64,000 bases of DNA from Labrys okinawensis (lineage in GTDB: Bacteria; Pseudomonadota; Alphaproteobacteria; Rhizobiales; Labraceae), in assembly GCF_002982075.1 (NCBI RefSeq), contig NZ_PUEJ01000006.1, positions 310,001 to 374,000 of the forward strand. Reading direction: 5' to 3'. Below, one piece after another: positions 1-12,611 of this stretch (position 1 is the first letter of the stretch; each line of letters begins with the position of its first letter). Below the pieces are notes generated by a model that made no database searches, was not told where the DNA came from, and was given only the letters and a program-made list of their open reading frames with translations. A program made the position numbers and the translations under genes.

Positions 1-2249
<2,249 letters not shown>

Positions 2250-2253
<4 letters not shown>

Positions 2254-2447
2254 CCCTCATCATCAATGGCGAGCGCCAGCAAACCGAGGCTGCCACCCTG
2301 GCCTGCCTGCTCGAAGCGCTCGAACTCGGCGACAGCGTGGTGGCCACCGCCCTCAATGGCCGCTTCATCAGGGCCGTCGACCGCGAGCGGACCGCTCTCA
2401 AGGACGGCGATGCGGTCGAGATCCTTGCGCCTCGGCAGGGGGGATGA
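2250..2447 (+). CDS. thiS: Sulfur carrier protein ThiS
   Basis: Ubiquitin-like carrier of 65 residues that holds sulfur as a C-terminal thiocarboxylate for thiazole synthesis. The protein ends in RQGG, the diglycine needed for adenylation. The N-terminus [11 protein letters not shown] is the usual first beta strand. I chose the ATG at 2250, which overlaps the thiO stop (ATGA), over the in-frame TTG at 2244. A 118-bp gap separates it from thiG. Confidence 0.95.
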
Positions 2448-2565
2448 TCCCGGGTGCGCGGGTGTCACAGCGACATGCGTGCATGTCGCGGCGCCCGCAC
2501 CTTTCTTTCCGCACACACGCGCTTCCAAGAGCGGACGAGACGTCCGCGGACCCGGAAATGACACC

Positions 2566-3348
2566 ATGACCGACATCCTTACCTTCTACGATACCCCCTT
2601 CACCGCCCGCCTGCTGCTGGGTACGGCGCAATATCCCTCGCCCGCCATTCTCGCCGAGGCCGTGCGGGCGTCCGGCGCCGGTATCGTCACCGTCTCGTTG
2701 CGGCGCGAATCCGGTGGAGAACGCAGCGGCCAGAGCTTCTGGAGCCTCATCCGCGAACTCGGCGTCAGGGTGCTGCCCAACACCGCCGGCTGCCACAGCG
2801 TGAAGGAGGCTGTGACGACGGCCCAGATGGCGCGCGAGGTCTTCGGCACCAGCTGGATCAAGCTGGAGGTCATCGGCGAGGCCGACACCCTGCAGCCCGA
2901 TATCTTCGGCCTGGTGGAGGCTGCCCGCATCCTCGTGTCCGAAGGCTTCGACGTCTTTCCCTACACGACCGAGGACCTGGTGGTCGCCGAACGCCTCGTC
3001 GAGGCCGGCTGCCGGGTCCTGATGCCCTGGGGCGCGCCGATCGGTTCGGGGCGCGGCCTCAACAATGTCTATGGGCTGCGCAGCATGCGGGCGCATTTCC
3101 CCGGCATTCCCCTGGTGGTCGATGCCGGCATCGGCACGCCCTCGCATGCGGCGCACGCCATGGAACTCGGCTATGATGCGGTGCTGCTCAATACCGCCGT
3201 CGCCAAGGCAGGCGACCCCGCCGCCATGGCGCGGGCCTTCGCCCTTGCCATCGAGGCCGGGCGCCTCGCCTTTCTCGCCGATCCCATGACGCCACGCGAC
3301 ATGGCGGCTCCCTCGACGCCAGTGCTCGGCAAGGCGGTGCTGGCATGA
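2566..3348 (+). CDS. thiG: Thiazole synthase ThiG
   Basis: TIM-barrel enzyme of 260 residues that condenses deoxyxylulose 5-phosphate, dehydroglycine and ThiS-thiocarboxylate into thiazole phosphate. Lys99 in the segment SWIKLEVIG is the expected Schiff-base lysine. Phosphate-binding loops [11 protein letters not shown] and [12 protein letters not shown] are present. The frame runs open far upstream to 2266, across thiS, but the family N-terminus (short lead, then [16 protein letters not shown]) supports the ATG at 2566. Its stop overlaps the thiE start (ATGA). Confidence 0.96.
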   Translation: MTDILTFYDTPFTARLLLGTAQYPSPAILAEAVRASGAGIVTVSLRRESGGERSGQSFWSLIRELGVRVLPNTAGCHSVKEAVTTAQMAREVFGTSWIKLEVIGEADTLQPDIFGLVEAARILVSEGFDVFPYTTEDLVVAERLVEAGCRVLMPWGAPIGSGRGLNNVYGLRSMRAHFPGIPLVVDAGIGTPSHAAHAMELGYDAVLLNTAVAKAGDPAAMARAFALAIEAGRLAFLADPMTPRDMAAPSTPVLGKAVLA

Positions 3349-3980
3349 GCGTCGTCGATCATATTTGGCGGCTCGATCCCTTCTACCCCGTGGTCGACAG
3401 CGTTGATTGGGTGGAGCGCCTGGTGCGGCAAGGCACCAGGCTCGTGCAGTTGCGCATCAAGGACCGCGACGACGAGACCGCTCTGCCCGACATCCGCGCG
3501 GCCCTCGCCATCTGCCGCGCTCATGGCGCCGACTTGGTGGTCAACGATTACTGGCGGGCAGCCATCACGGCCGGCGCCGATTTCCTCCATCTCGGCCAGG
3601 GCGACCTCGACACCGCCGATCTCGCCGCGATCCGCGCCGCGGGCATGAAGCTCGGCATCAGCACCCATGATCATGGTGAACTCGCGCGCGCGCTCGCATG
3701 CGAACCTGATTATGTGGCATTGGGCCCGATTTACCCGACCACCCTCAAGGTCATGCCCTTCGCCCCGCAGGGGCTCGAGCGCATCGGCGAATGGAAGGAG
3801 CTGATCGGCGACCTGCCCCTGATCGCCATCGGCGGCATCACGCTCGAGCGGGCTGCGGATTGCCTTTCTGCCGGCGCCGATGTCATCGCCATGGTCAGCG
3901 ACGTCACCCGTCATCCCGACCCGGATGCGCGGATCAAGGCATGGCTGGCGGCAACCCGGCCTGCAGCAGTGAAGGCATGA
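3345..3980 (+). CDS. thiE: Thiamine-phosphate synthase ThiE
   Basis: Joins HMP pyrophosphate and thiazole phosphate to give thiamine monophosphate. The protein has 211 residues and a TIM barrel. The pyrophosphate and pyrimidine-binding segments are [46 protein letters not shown] and [13 protein letters not shown] overlaps at both ends, with thiG upstream and thiD downstream, indicate tight translational coupling. TenI-type proteins are related, but the intact catalytic segments and the operon position favour ThiE. Confidence 0.94.
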   Translation: MSVVDHIWRLDPFYPVVDSVDWVERLVRQGTRLVQLRIKDRDDETALPDIRAALAICRAHGADLVVNDYWRAAITAGADFLHLGQGDLDTADLAAIRAAGMKLGISTHDHGELARALACEPDYVALGPIYPTTLKVMPFAPQGLERIGEWKELIGDLPLIAIGGITLERAADCLSAGADVIAMVSDVTRHPDPDARIKAWLAATRPAAVKA

Positions 3981-4759
3981 CGGCGATCGCCCTCACCATT
4001 GCTGGTTCCGATTCGGGCGGCGGGGCCGGCATCCAGGCCGACCTTGCCGCCTTCCGCGCCTTCGGTGTGTTCGGCACCACGGCGATTACTGCCGTGACGG
4101 CGCAGAATACCCTTGGCATCAGCGCCGTCCATGTGGTGCCGCCGGAAATGCTCGCCGCGCAGATCGAGGCCGTGCTTGCCGATTTCGAGGTCGGCGCCGT
4201 CAAGGTCGGCATGGTGCCGAGCGCCGGGCACGCGCGGATCATCGCCGAATTGCTGACGGGCCGGGCGCTGCCCATCGTGCTCGATCCGGTGATGTCGGCG
4301 ACCACAGGCCGGCTGCTCGGTGAGACGGGTACGCTCGCAGCGCTCAAGGCCCATCTGCTGCCGCTGGCCACCTGCCTCACACCGAATCTGCCGGAAGCGG
4401 CGATCTTGCTGGGCGGGGCACTGGCGGAGACTGAAGCACAGATGATCGAGCAAGCCGAAGCCCTCTTCGCACTCGGTCCGCAGACGGTGCTGCTGAAGGG
4501 CGGGCATGGTCATCTCGGCGAGGCCGTCGACATTCTCGCCGGTCGCAATGGCATCCGGCGCTTTGCCGGGGCCTGGGTCAGAACCGCAAACCTGCACGGG
4601 ACGGGCTGCGCCCTCTCCTCGGCCATCGCGGCAAACCTCGCACGGGGCTGTACGCTCGCCGACTCGATCCAACAGGCCAAGCAATGGCTGGCGTCCCGCC
4701 TCGAAGCCGGAATCACGCTGCGGATCGGGGGCGGCAGTGGCCCAGCCGTGCCTTTTTGA
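3977..4759 (+). CDS. thiD: Hydroxymethylpyrimidine (phosphate) kinase ThiD
   Basis: Ribokinase-fold kinase that phosphorylates HMP and HMP phosphate to HMP pyrophosphate, the ThiE substrate. It has 260 residues. The family N-terminus ALTIAGSDSGGGAGIQAD and the C-terminal anion-hole motif HGTGCALSSAIAA with the catalytic Cys region are clear. An in-frame start at 3791 inside thiE was rejected, because the ATG at 3977 overlaps the thiE stop and gives the family N-terminus. It is the last gene of the thiamine operon. Confidence 0.96.
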   Translation: MTAIALTIAGSDSGGGAGIQADLAAFRAFGVFGTTAITAVTAQNTLGISAVHVVPPEMLAAQIEAVLADFEVGAVKVGMVPSAGHARIIAELLTGRALPIVLDPVMSATTGRLLGETGTLAALKAHLLPLATCLTPNLPEAAILLGGALAETEAQMIEQAEALFALGPQTVLLKGGHGHLGEAVDILAGRNGIRRFAGAWVRTANLHGTGCALSSAIAANLARGCTLADSIQQAKQWLASRLEAGITLRIGGGSGPAVPF

Positions 4760-5262
4760 GGGAAAATCGGGCAGCCATGCAAAAGGTGCAAGCCTGCCCC
4801 TTCATTGCAGCAAAGCAATCCAACGTCACATTCGGTGCCATAATGTGGCGCAAATAGGGCATGTTCTTTGCACAATTGCCGGGAGGATCGACTTGCCATG
4901 AAACGTGCTGCACAGCAGCATGAAGCGTCTCGCAAGCATAGTTCTCCCCTCTTTGCCTCCGCTACCCTCGATATTCCGCGGCTAATTCCTCGACGTTCGA
5001 TTCAAGCAACACGTATAGATTTCAAAATTTGAGGAATTATCTCCATTCTTAGGTTTTATTGAGAGAAAATTTTAAAAAAATAAAGTCATTTAATTACAAT
5101 TTAACTATGTGATGCCATCGCGGCGGTCTTATTTTCGCCTTGAAATCTGCGCGGGCCTGTCACCAGTTCGAAAGCCGGTGTGGCGAAAACGCTACAGACT
5201 CCGTCAACGCTTTCTGCTTATATCCAGCCACTGTGATTTTCCGGTTTTTGGAGTATCGAACT
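4760..5262. other. Intergenic region with AT-rich leader of the first porin gene
   Basis: About 500 bp without a supportable gene. The first half contains no clear hairpin terminator; there is only a weak GGGCAG/CTGCCC pairing near 4770-4800. Bases 5015-5110 are strikingly AT-rich against a GC-rich background and could act as an UP element or a nucleoid-protein site. The last 80 bp resemble the region before the second porin gene (about 6460-6542). Confidence 0.6.
5218..5223 (+). promoter_or_regulatory. Candidate -10 element of first porin gene
   Basis: TTATAT lies 40 bp before the ATG at 5263, within a block (GCTACAGACTC, then CTTCTGCTTATAT after alignment) that recurs at nearly the same distance before the second porin gene. 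Conservation between the paralogues is the only support. No convincing -35 box is visible. Confidence 0.3.
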
Positions 5263-5907
5263 ATGAAAATGCGTTTGGCCCTCGCGGCTCTCCTGCTCAC
5301 CTCGACCTCGGCTTTCGCTGCCGACCTGGCTCCCCAGGCCGTCGAGCCGGCCGCTCCGGTCGTCGCTCCCGTCTACAACTGGACCGGCTTCTACGCCGGT
5401 GTCCATGCCGGTGCTACCATCGCTCAGGGCAAGATCGGCTCGGTCAAGGCTGACGGTGCTGGCTTCCTCGGCGGCGCGCATGCCGGCTACAATGCGCAGT
5501 TCGACGGCGGCTTCGTTGTCGGCCTCGAGACCGACATCGATTATTCCAGCTTCAAGAAGTCGAAGACGGACGCTGCTGGTCTGCGTGGCACCCTCAAGAA
5601 CGAGTGGCAAGGTTCGACCCGCGCTCGCTTCGGCTATGCCTTCGACAACATCCTGCCCTACGTGACGGGCGGTGTTGCTTACGGCAACGTCAAGACCAGC
5701 ATTGCCGGTATCGGTTCCAAGACCGACACCCGCGTGGGTTGGACGGCTGGTGCTGGCGTCGAATACGCCATCGACCAGAACTGGATCGTCCGTGGCGAAG
5801 CTCGCTATGTCGATCTCGGCGACAAGAGCGTCACCATTGCCGGCAACCGCACGAAGGTGAAGTTCGACGCCGTCAACCTGAACCTCGGCGTGAGCTATAA
5901 GTTCTGA
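5263..5907 (+). CDS. Outer-membrane beta-barrel protein, Omp25/Omp31-like (copy 1)
   Basis: Porin-like outer-membrane protein of 214 residues. A Sec signal peptide (residues 1-19, MKMRLALAALLLTSTSAFA) is followed by an ADLAP mature start, the YNWTGFYAGVHAG first strand typical of the alphaproteobacterial OmpA-like/Omp25 family, alternating aromatic strands and a terminal Phe (SYKF), the signal for barrel assembly. The frame is open to 5140, but the ATG at 5263 has a GGAG ribosome site nine bases upstream and gives the signal peptide. It is followed by a strong terminator and then by a close paralogue. The likely role is as an abundant structural protein of the outer membrane; a specific substrate cannot be inferred. 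Confidence 0.9.
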   Translation: MKMRLALAALLLTSTSAFAADLAPQAVEPAAPVVAPVYNWTGFYAGVHAGATIAQGKIGSVKADGAGFLGGAHAGYNAQFDGGFVVGLETDIDYSSFKKSKTDAAGLRGTLKNEWQGSTRARFGYAFDNILPYVTGGVAYGNVKTSIAGIGSKTDTRVGWTAGAGVEYAIDQNWIVRGEARYVDLGDKSVTIAGNRTKVKFDAVNLNLGVSYKF

Positions 5908-5937
5908 TCCGCGTATCTGGATCATTGCGTAAGGAAG

Positions 5938-5965
5938 AGCCCGGCGAAAGCCGGGCTTTTTCTTT
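5938..5965 (+). terminator. Rho-independent terminator after first porin gene
   Basis: Perfect 8-bp stem AGCCCGGC/GCCGGGCT with a GAAA loop, followed by TTTTTCTTT. The same stem follows the second porin gene. Confidence 0.93.
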
Positions 5966-6542
5966 GCCCGATGGCGGATTGCAGAACGGTCGCGCCAAAA
6001 TAGCGGCTGTCATCACGGCGGACGCCGCTTAGGACAGCCCGGCTTTCCGACAGCTCCAGCGAGTCCTGGAACAACATGTTCCGACTGCGCATCCATTCGG
6101 CTGAACGTGCTGAAAAAGAACATATTGCGCTTCGCGCCAGCCACGGGATGTTGCAGTTCGCTCTTGGCCCCTGCACCGGAATGTACTGGTACCGTACGAG
6201 CCTTTGGCAAGGCCGATCTCTATCGCGGGGCGGTTGCCGCAAAGCTAGTCCCGGCGCTGTACCTGGATTCAAGATGGCACGACTGGCCTTATCCGATACA
6301 ACCGCACTGCATCGCATTTCCATATCCGAAATTTATTTCGAATAACTCCAATATTAAGTACTTAACTCTTAAATCTAATGAAATTTTAACCTTACTTCGG
6401 CGATCGCATTTTTGAATTTCGGAAACGAGCATCGCTCCGGCTTCGGTCGTTTGTCTAGCAGTGTGGCCGGAATGCTACAGACTCTCCCAGCAGCTTCTGC
6501 TTATATACCTTCACATTGAATTTCGGTCTTGGAGTTCCAGTA
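5966..6542. other. Intergenic region with AT-rich leader of the second porin gene
   Basis: About 580 bp with no supportable gene; the short open frames here lack ribosome sites and family features. Bases 6310-6400 are AT-rich, matching the AT-rich block before copy 1. Bases 6455-6542 align with the leader of copy 1 and include a TTATAT at 6501-6506. Confidence 0.55.
6501..6506 (+). promoter_or_regulatory. Candidate -10 element of second porin gene
   Basis: TTATAT 37 bp before the ATG at 6543, inside the leader block shared with copy 1. Support is only the conservation between the two paralogous leaders. Confidence 0.3.
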
Positions 6543-7202
6543 ATGAAAATGCGTTTGGCCCTCGCGGCTCTCCTCCTCACCTCGACCTCGGCTTTCGCTG
6601 CCGACCTGGCGCCCCAGGCTGTCGAGCCGGTCGCTCCGGTCGTCGCTCCGGTCTACAACTGGACCGGCTTCTATGCGGGTCTGCATGCCGGCGCCACCTT
6701 CGGCAAGGGCAAGGCCGAAGTTCCGTCCATCCCGGCCCGGGCCTCTTATGATGCCACCGGTTTCCTGGGCGGCGCCCATCTCGGCTACAACGCTCAGTTC
6801 GATGGCGGCTTCGTCGTCGGCCTCGAGACCGATATCGACTATTCGAGCTTCAAGAAGAGCAAGACCGTCCTTGGCACCCGCACGGAGTTCAAGAACGAGT
6901 GGCAGGGTTCGACCCGCGCCCGCGTCGGCTACGCCTTCGACAACATCCTGCCCTATCTCAGCGGCGGTGTCGCTTACGGCAGCGTGAAGGCCAGCGCGGC
7001 AGGCCTGGGATCGGTCAGCGACACCCGCGTCGGCTGGACGGCCGGCGGCGGCGTCGAATACGCCATCGACCAGAACTGGATCGTGCGCGGCGACGTGCGC
7101 TATGTCGACCTCGGCGAGGACAGCTCGCTCGTGCAGGGCGCTCGCGTCAAGACCAAGTTCGATGCGGTCAACGCCACCATCGGCGCAAGCTACAAGTTCT
7201 GA
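6543..7202 (+). CDS. Outer-membrane beta-barrel protein, Omp25/Omp31-like (copy 2)
   Basis: Tandem paralogue of the upstream porin, 219 residues. The signal peptide is identical in protein and almost identical in DNA, and the mature start (ADLAPQAVEP), NEWQGSTRAR segment, EYAIDQNWIVRG strand and terminal SYKF are shared. Divergence is concentrated in two stretches that would be surface loops (after GATFGKGK, and near DSSLVQGARV), as expected for exposed regions. I chose the ATG at 6543 (GGAG nine bases upstream) over the in-frame upstream start at 6516. It ends with its own strong terminator. Confidence 0.9.
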   Translation: MKMRLALAALLLTSTSAFAADLAPQAVEPVAPVVAPVYNWTGFYAGLHAGATFGKGKAEVPSIPARASYDATGFLGGAHLGYNAQFDGGFVVGLETDIDYSSFKKSKTVLGTRTEFKNEWQGSTRARVGYAFDNILPYLSGGVAYGSVKASAAGLGSVSDTRVGWTAGGGVEYAIDQNWIVRGDVRYVDLGEDSSLVQGARVKTKFDAVNATIGASYKF

Positions 7203-7231
7203 TCCGCGTAACTGGATCAATGTGCAGGAAA

Positions 7232-7258
7232 AGCCCGGCCTCGCCGGGCTTTTTCTTT
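7232..7258 (+). terminator. Rho-independent terminator after second porin gene
   Basis: Stem AGCCCGGC/GCCGGGCT with a 3-base loop, then TTTTTCTTT. It matches the terminator of copy 1, so the duplicated unit includes the terminator. Confidence 0.93.
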
Positions 7259-7375
7259 GTCCGGAGTAGTGCCTAAGACGCCACTCTGGCAGGAACACTG
7301 AAAGGCCCTTTTTCAAGCCGATACGGCAATCCCTTATTTCAATCCATTTTCCACTATCCCGTTGAAAGTCCCGAC

Positions 7376-8608
7376 ATGTCCGCCCCCGCACAGGACACGC
7401 CCTCCCTTCTTCGCCATGGCGGTTTCAGACAGTTCTGGTCGGCCCGCGTGCTCTCCACCGGCTGTTTCCAGATCGTCTCCGTGGTGATCGGCTGGCAGAT
7501 TTATGATCTCACCCATTCGGCCCTCCATCTCGGTCTGGTCGGCCTGTGCCAATTCCTGCCGATGCTGGTGCTCACCATTCCGGCCGGTCACATCGCCGAT
7601 CGCTTCGACCGGCGTACCGTCGTGCGCTGCTGCCAGATGGTGGCGGGACTGACGGGAGCCGCGCTCGCTCTTGCTTCGTGGCAAGGCCTGATCAACCCGG
7701 CGATCATTTTCGCCGCCGCCGTCGTGATCGGCGCCGGCCGTACCTTCGAGATGCCGACGACGGCAGCTCTGTTGCCGATGATCGTTAGTCCCGGCCAATT
7801 GCCGCGAGCCCTGGCCCTGTCCGCCTCGGCCATCCAGACCGCCACCATCATTGGCCCCGCCCTGGGAGGCCTGCTCTATATCGTCGGCCCCGGCCCCGCT
7901 TATCTCTTCGTCGCTTTCTTCTACGGCCTGGCTTCGATCCTGGTTTCGCGGCTCCGCGTCCTCGCGCCGCCGGCTGCGCGCGAGCCGGCCACACTCAGAT
8001 CGGTGTTTTCTGGCTTCTCCTTCATCCGGAGCAGGCCGATCATTCTCGGGGCGATCTCGCTCGACATGGTCGCGGTACTCCTCGGCGGCGCGACGGCACT
8101 GCTGCCGATCTATGCCCGTGACATCCTCCACACCAATGCCTTAGGCCTCGGTGCGCTCAGGGCTTCCCCGGCCATCGGTGCCCTCCTCATGTCCCTGGTT
8201 CTGGCCCGTTGGCCGCTGGAGCGGCGGGTTGGCCTGAAGATGTTCGGGGCCGTCGCTCTGTTCGGCCTGGCCACTGTCGTCTTCGGCCTGTCGTCCTGGT
8301 TTGCTCTCTCGCTGCCGGCCCTGATGGTCATGGGTGCGGCCGACGTCGTCAGCGTGGTGGTGCGTTCGACCCTGGTCCAGCTCGGCACGCCCGACGCGAT
8401 GCGCGGGCGAGTCAGCGCCGTCAACGCCATGTTCATCGGCACTTCGAACCAGCTGGGGGAGTTCGAATCGGGCGTTACCGCCGCGCTGTTCGGCCCGGTG
8501 GAGGCCGTGGTGCTCGGCGGCCTGGGCACGATCCTCGTCGCGCTGATATGGTCGCGCCTGTTCAAGCCGCTGCGCGATGCCGACCGCTTTCCGAGCGGGA
8601 GCGCCTGA
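7376..8608 (+). CDS. MFS transporter, EntS/MFS_3-like exporter
   Basis: Inner-membrane secondary transporter of 410 residues with about 12 hydrophobic segments. The short N-terminal lead and FRQFWSARVLS, together with the loop motif GHIADRFDRRTVVR between segments 2 and 3, fit the MFS_3/enterobactin-exporter-like subgroup. A second loop in the C-terminal half (MRGRVSAVNAMFIG) is also typical. The substrate is unknown. It stands alone between the porin terminator and the helicase gene and has no adjacent regulator. Confidence 0.85.
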   Translation: MSAPAQDTPSLLRHGGFRQFWSARVLSTGCFQIVSVVIGWQIYDLTHSALHLGLVGLCQFLPMLVLTIPAGHIADRFDRRTVVRCCQMVAGLTGAALALASWQGLINPAIIFAAAVVIGAGRTFEMPTTAALLPMIVSPGQLPRALALSASAIQTATIIGPALGGLLYIVGPGPAYLFVAFFYGLASILVSRLRVLAPPAAREPATLRSVFSGFSFIRSRPIILGAISLDMVAVLLGGATALLPIYARDILHTNALGLGALRASPAIGALLMSLVLARWPLERRVGLKMFGAVALFGLATVVFGLSSWFALSLPALMVMGAADVVSVVVRSTLVQLGTPDAMRGRVSAVNAMFIGTSNQLGEFESGVTAALFGPVEAVVLGGLGTILVALIWSRLFKPLRDADRFPSGSA

Positions 8609-8694
8609 GGGCAACCGGCCCTCTTCGACAGCCGGGTCATCCGACCCGCACGACATGCCTCGACAAGTGGCACCGGCCTGCCCATGGTGCTGAC

Positions 8695-10923
<2,229 letters not shown>

Positions 10924-10993
10924 AGAACGCTTGCCGTCATGGAGCGGCGCTATACAAAGACTGGTGCAGCTGGGTGACGGGGGGACCACGAAA

Positions 10994-12376
10994 ATGCGGC
11001 GGACACGGACGATCGGCGCTTGCGTGCTGGCGATTGCGACCGTCTGGGCCGGCCATGCCGCCGCCCAGACCAAGCCGCCTCCGGCCGCCCCGCCGGCTCC
11101 GGCAGCCCCTGTTCCCGATCCCGCTTTCGAGGCCGCCAAGGCTGCGGCCGCGGCGATGGGCGCGGAAGATTTCGCCTCCATCCAGCAGGACCTGATCTGG
11201 ACCGGCGATCTCAACTCCCTGCCATCCGGCGAGATGGGCAAGCGCAGCTATGAGGCGATCCGTGCCTTCCAGAAGCGCATCAAGGCCAAGGAAACCGGCA
11301 TATTCACGCCGCCCCAGCGCATCACTCTCGCCCAGCACGCCGCCAAGTTCACGGCGCGCTATGGCTTCGAAACCATCACGGAACGCGGCATCACGCTGGG
11401 CTATCCGGCCAAGCTGACCACGGTCCGGACGGACGGCAAGAACGGCCCTCATTTCGCCACGCCCAAGAACGACGTCACCCTCGACATCCTCGCCATCCCC
11501 GCCGACAAGGAGAATTTCGAGGCCCTGTTCACCCGGCTCAAGACGGAGCGGCCGGGACGCAAGGTCACCTATTCGCTGCTGCGCCCGGATTTTCTGGTGG
11601 TCGCCGGCACCAATGACGGCAAGAGCTTCTATCTGCGCTTCGTCAAGACCGATGCCGATTCACGCGGTTTCGCCCTCGGCTGGGACCCGGCGCTTTCCCC
11701 GGGCTTCGACCGGGTTGCCATCGCAATGGCCTCTTCGATGAAATTGGCGGACGGCGACCAGCCGGCCCACGTCCCGCCGGCGGCCAAGCCCGCGGAACCG
11801 CCCGCGCCTCCCGCCGAGCCGCCCAAGCCCGTGGGCCCGCCCATTCCCCTGCCGCCAGGCGCTTCGACGGCGGCCAAGGTCGGCATCGGCGTCGTGGTAT
11901 CGGCGAACGGGGACATTCTGACCTATGCCGGCCTCGTGGCCGGATGCGAAACGGTGACCCTGCAGGGCGGGGCCACGGCCAAGGTGGTCGGCGGCGACTT
12001 CGGCAATGACATTGCATTGGTGCGGGCAAGCCCAGCCCCTGGCCTGGCGGCACTGGCCTGGCGCCAGCCTGCGCTGACGGAGGGCGAGGCCGTGTCGCTG
12101 CTGACAGGCGCGGCGCCCACCCCCACCACTGTCACGGCTCTGACCGGCAGCCATGACGACAGCCGCCGAGTTTCGCTGGCGTCAGGTGCGCCCGGCGCGC
12201 TGATCGACAAGGACGGGGCTTTGGCGGGCCTTGCCGCCGCCAATGGCGAGCCGACCGCCCTGAAGGGATTGTTCGTGACCGCCTTCCTGCGCGCCGCCGG
12301 CGTTACTCCTCCTGAACGCGGGGGTGATCCGACCAAGGCAACCGCCAGCCTGACGTGCAGCCCCGGCAAGCCTTAA
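10994..12376 (+). CDS. Secreted peptidoglycan-binding-like protein with degenerate trypsin-like domain
   Basis: 460 residues. A signal peptide (about 1-25, ending AGHAAAQ) is followed by a Pro/Ala linker and an N-terminal domain of about 190 residues that starts like a peptidoglycan-binding domain (IQQDLIWTGDLNSL; YEAIRAFQKR) and contains ITERGITLGYPAKL and FYLRFVKT. A second Pro-rich linker precedes a C-terminal domain (about 294-440) with the pattern of DegP/trypsin-like peptidases (VVVSANGDILTY, then GNDIALVR, then GAPGALIDKDG). The Asp is kept (Asp339), but the His position reads Gly313 and the Ser position Pro400, so proteolysis is unlikely. The N-terminal domain recurs in the caspase-like genes downstream. 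Start at 10994 was chosen for the signal peptide; an upstream in-frame ATG at 10913 overlaps the helicase end. Confidence 0.72.
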   Translation: MRRTRTIGACVLAIATVWAGHAAAQTKPPPAAPPAPAAPVPDPAFEAAKAAAAAMGAEDFASIQQDLIWTGDLNSLPSGEMGKRSYEAIRAFQKRIKAKETGIFTPPQRITLAQHAAKFTARYGFETITERGITLGYPAKLTTVRTDGKNGPHFATPKNDVTLDILAIPADKENFEALFTRLKTERPGRKVTYSLLRPDFLVVAGTNDGKSFYLRFVKTDADSRGFALGWDPALSPGFDRVAIAMASSMKLADGDQPAHVPPAAKPAEPPAPPAEPPKPVGPPIPLPPGASTAAKVGIGVVVSANGDILTYAGLVAGCETVTLQGGATAKVVGGDFGNDIALVRASPAPGLAALAWRQPALTEGEAVSLLTGAAPTPTTVTALTGSHDDSRRVSLASGAPGALIDKDGALAGLAAANGEPTALKGLFVTAFLRAAGVTPPERGGDPTKATASLTCSPGKP

Positions 12377-12611
12377 CGTCGGCCGTCCCGAGCCTTAAAG
12401 ACGAGCCTTCCGGTTAAGAAATGACCGGCTGCCGCGACGATCTTCGGCAAAGCTCCGCTACGACACTTACCGGTGCATCGCGGTTGCAATTTTTCATTAT
12501 TCAACAACTGCCGATCGTTGTAACAAATGGCTCAGGCTATAAAACTTCACCTTTCGGCCCTGCATGGCTTTGAACCGCCGTGCGGGTTTGAGGAACGCTA
12601 GGAAAATTGGC
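12377..12611. other. Intergenic region before the first caspase-like gene
   Basis: 235 bp between two members of the secreted cluster, locally more AT-rich. A TATAAA at 12538-12543 could be a -10 box, but I see no matching -35 box at normal spacing. A separate promoter here is plausible but unproven. Confidence 0.4.

Noticed and set aside
4760..5110. Thiamine-operon terminator or riboswitch
   Set aside because: No strong stem with a T run was found after thiD, and a TPP riboswitch, if present, would be upstream of thiC outside the window.
6013..6415. Short frames between the two porin genes
   Set aside because: No ribosome site or family features; the region is better explained as leader sequence of copy 2.
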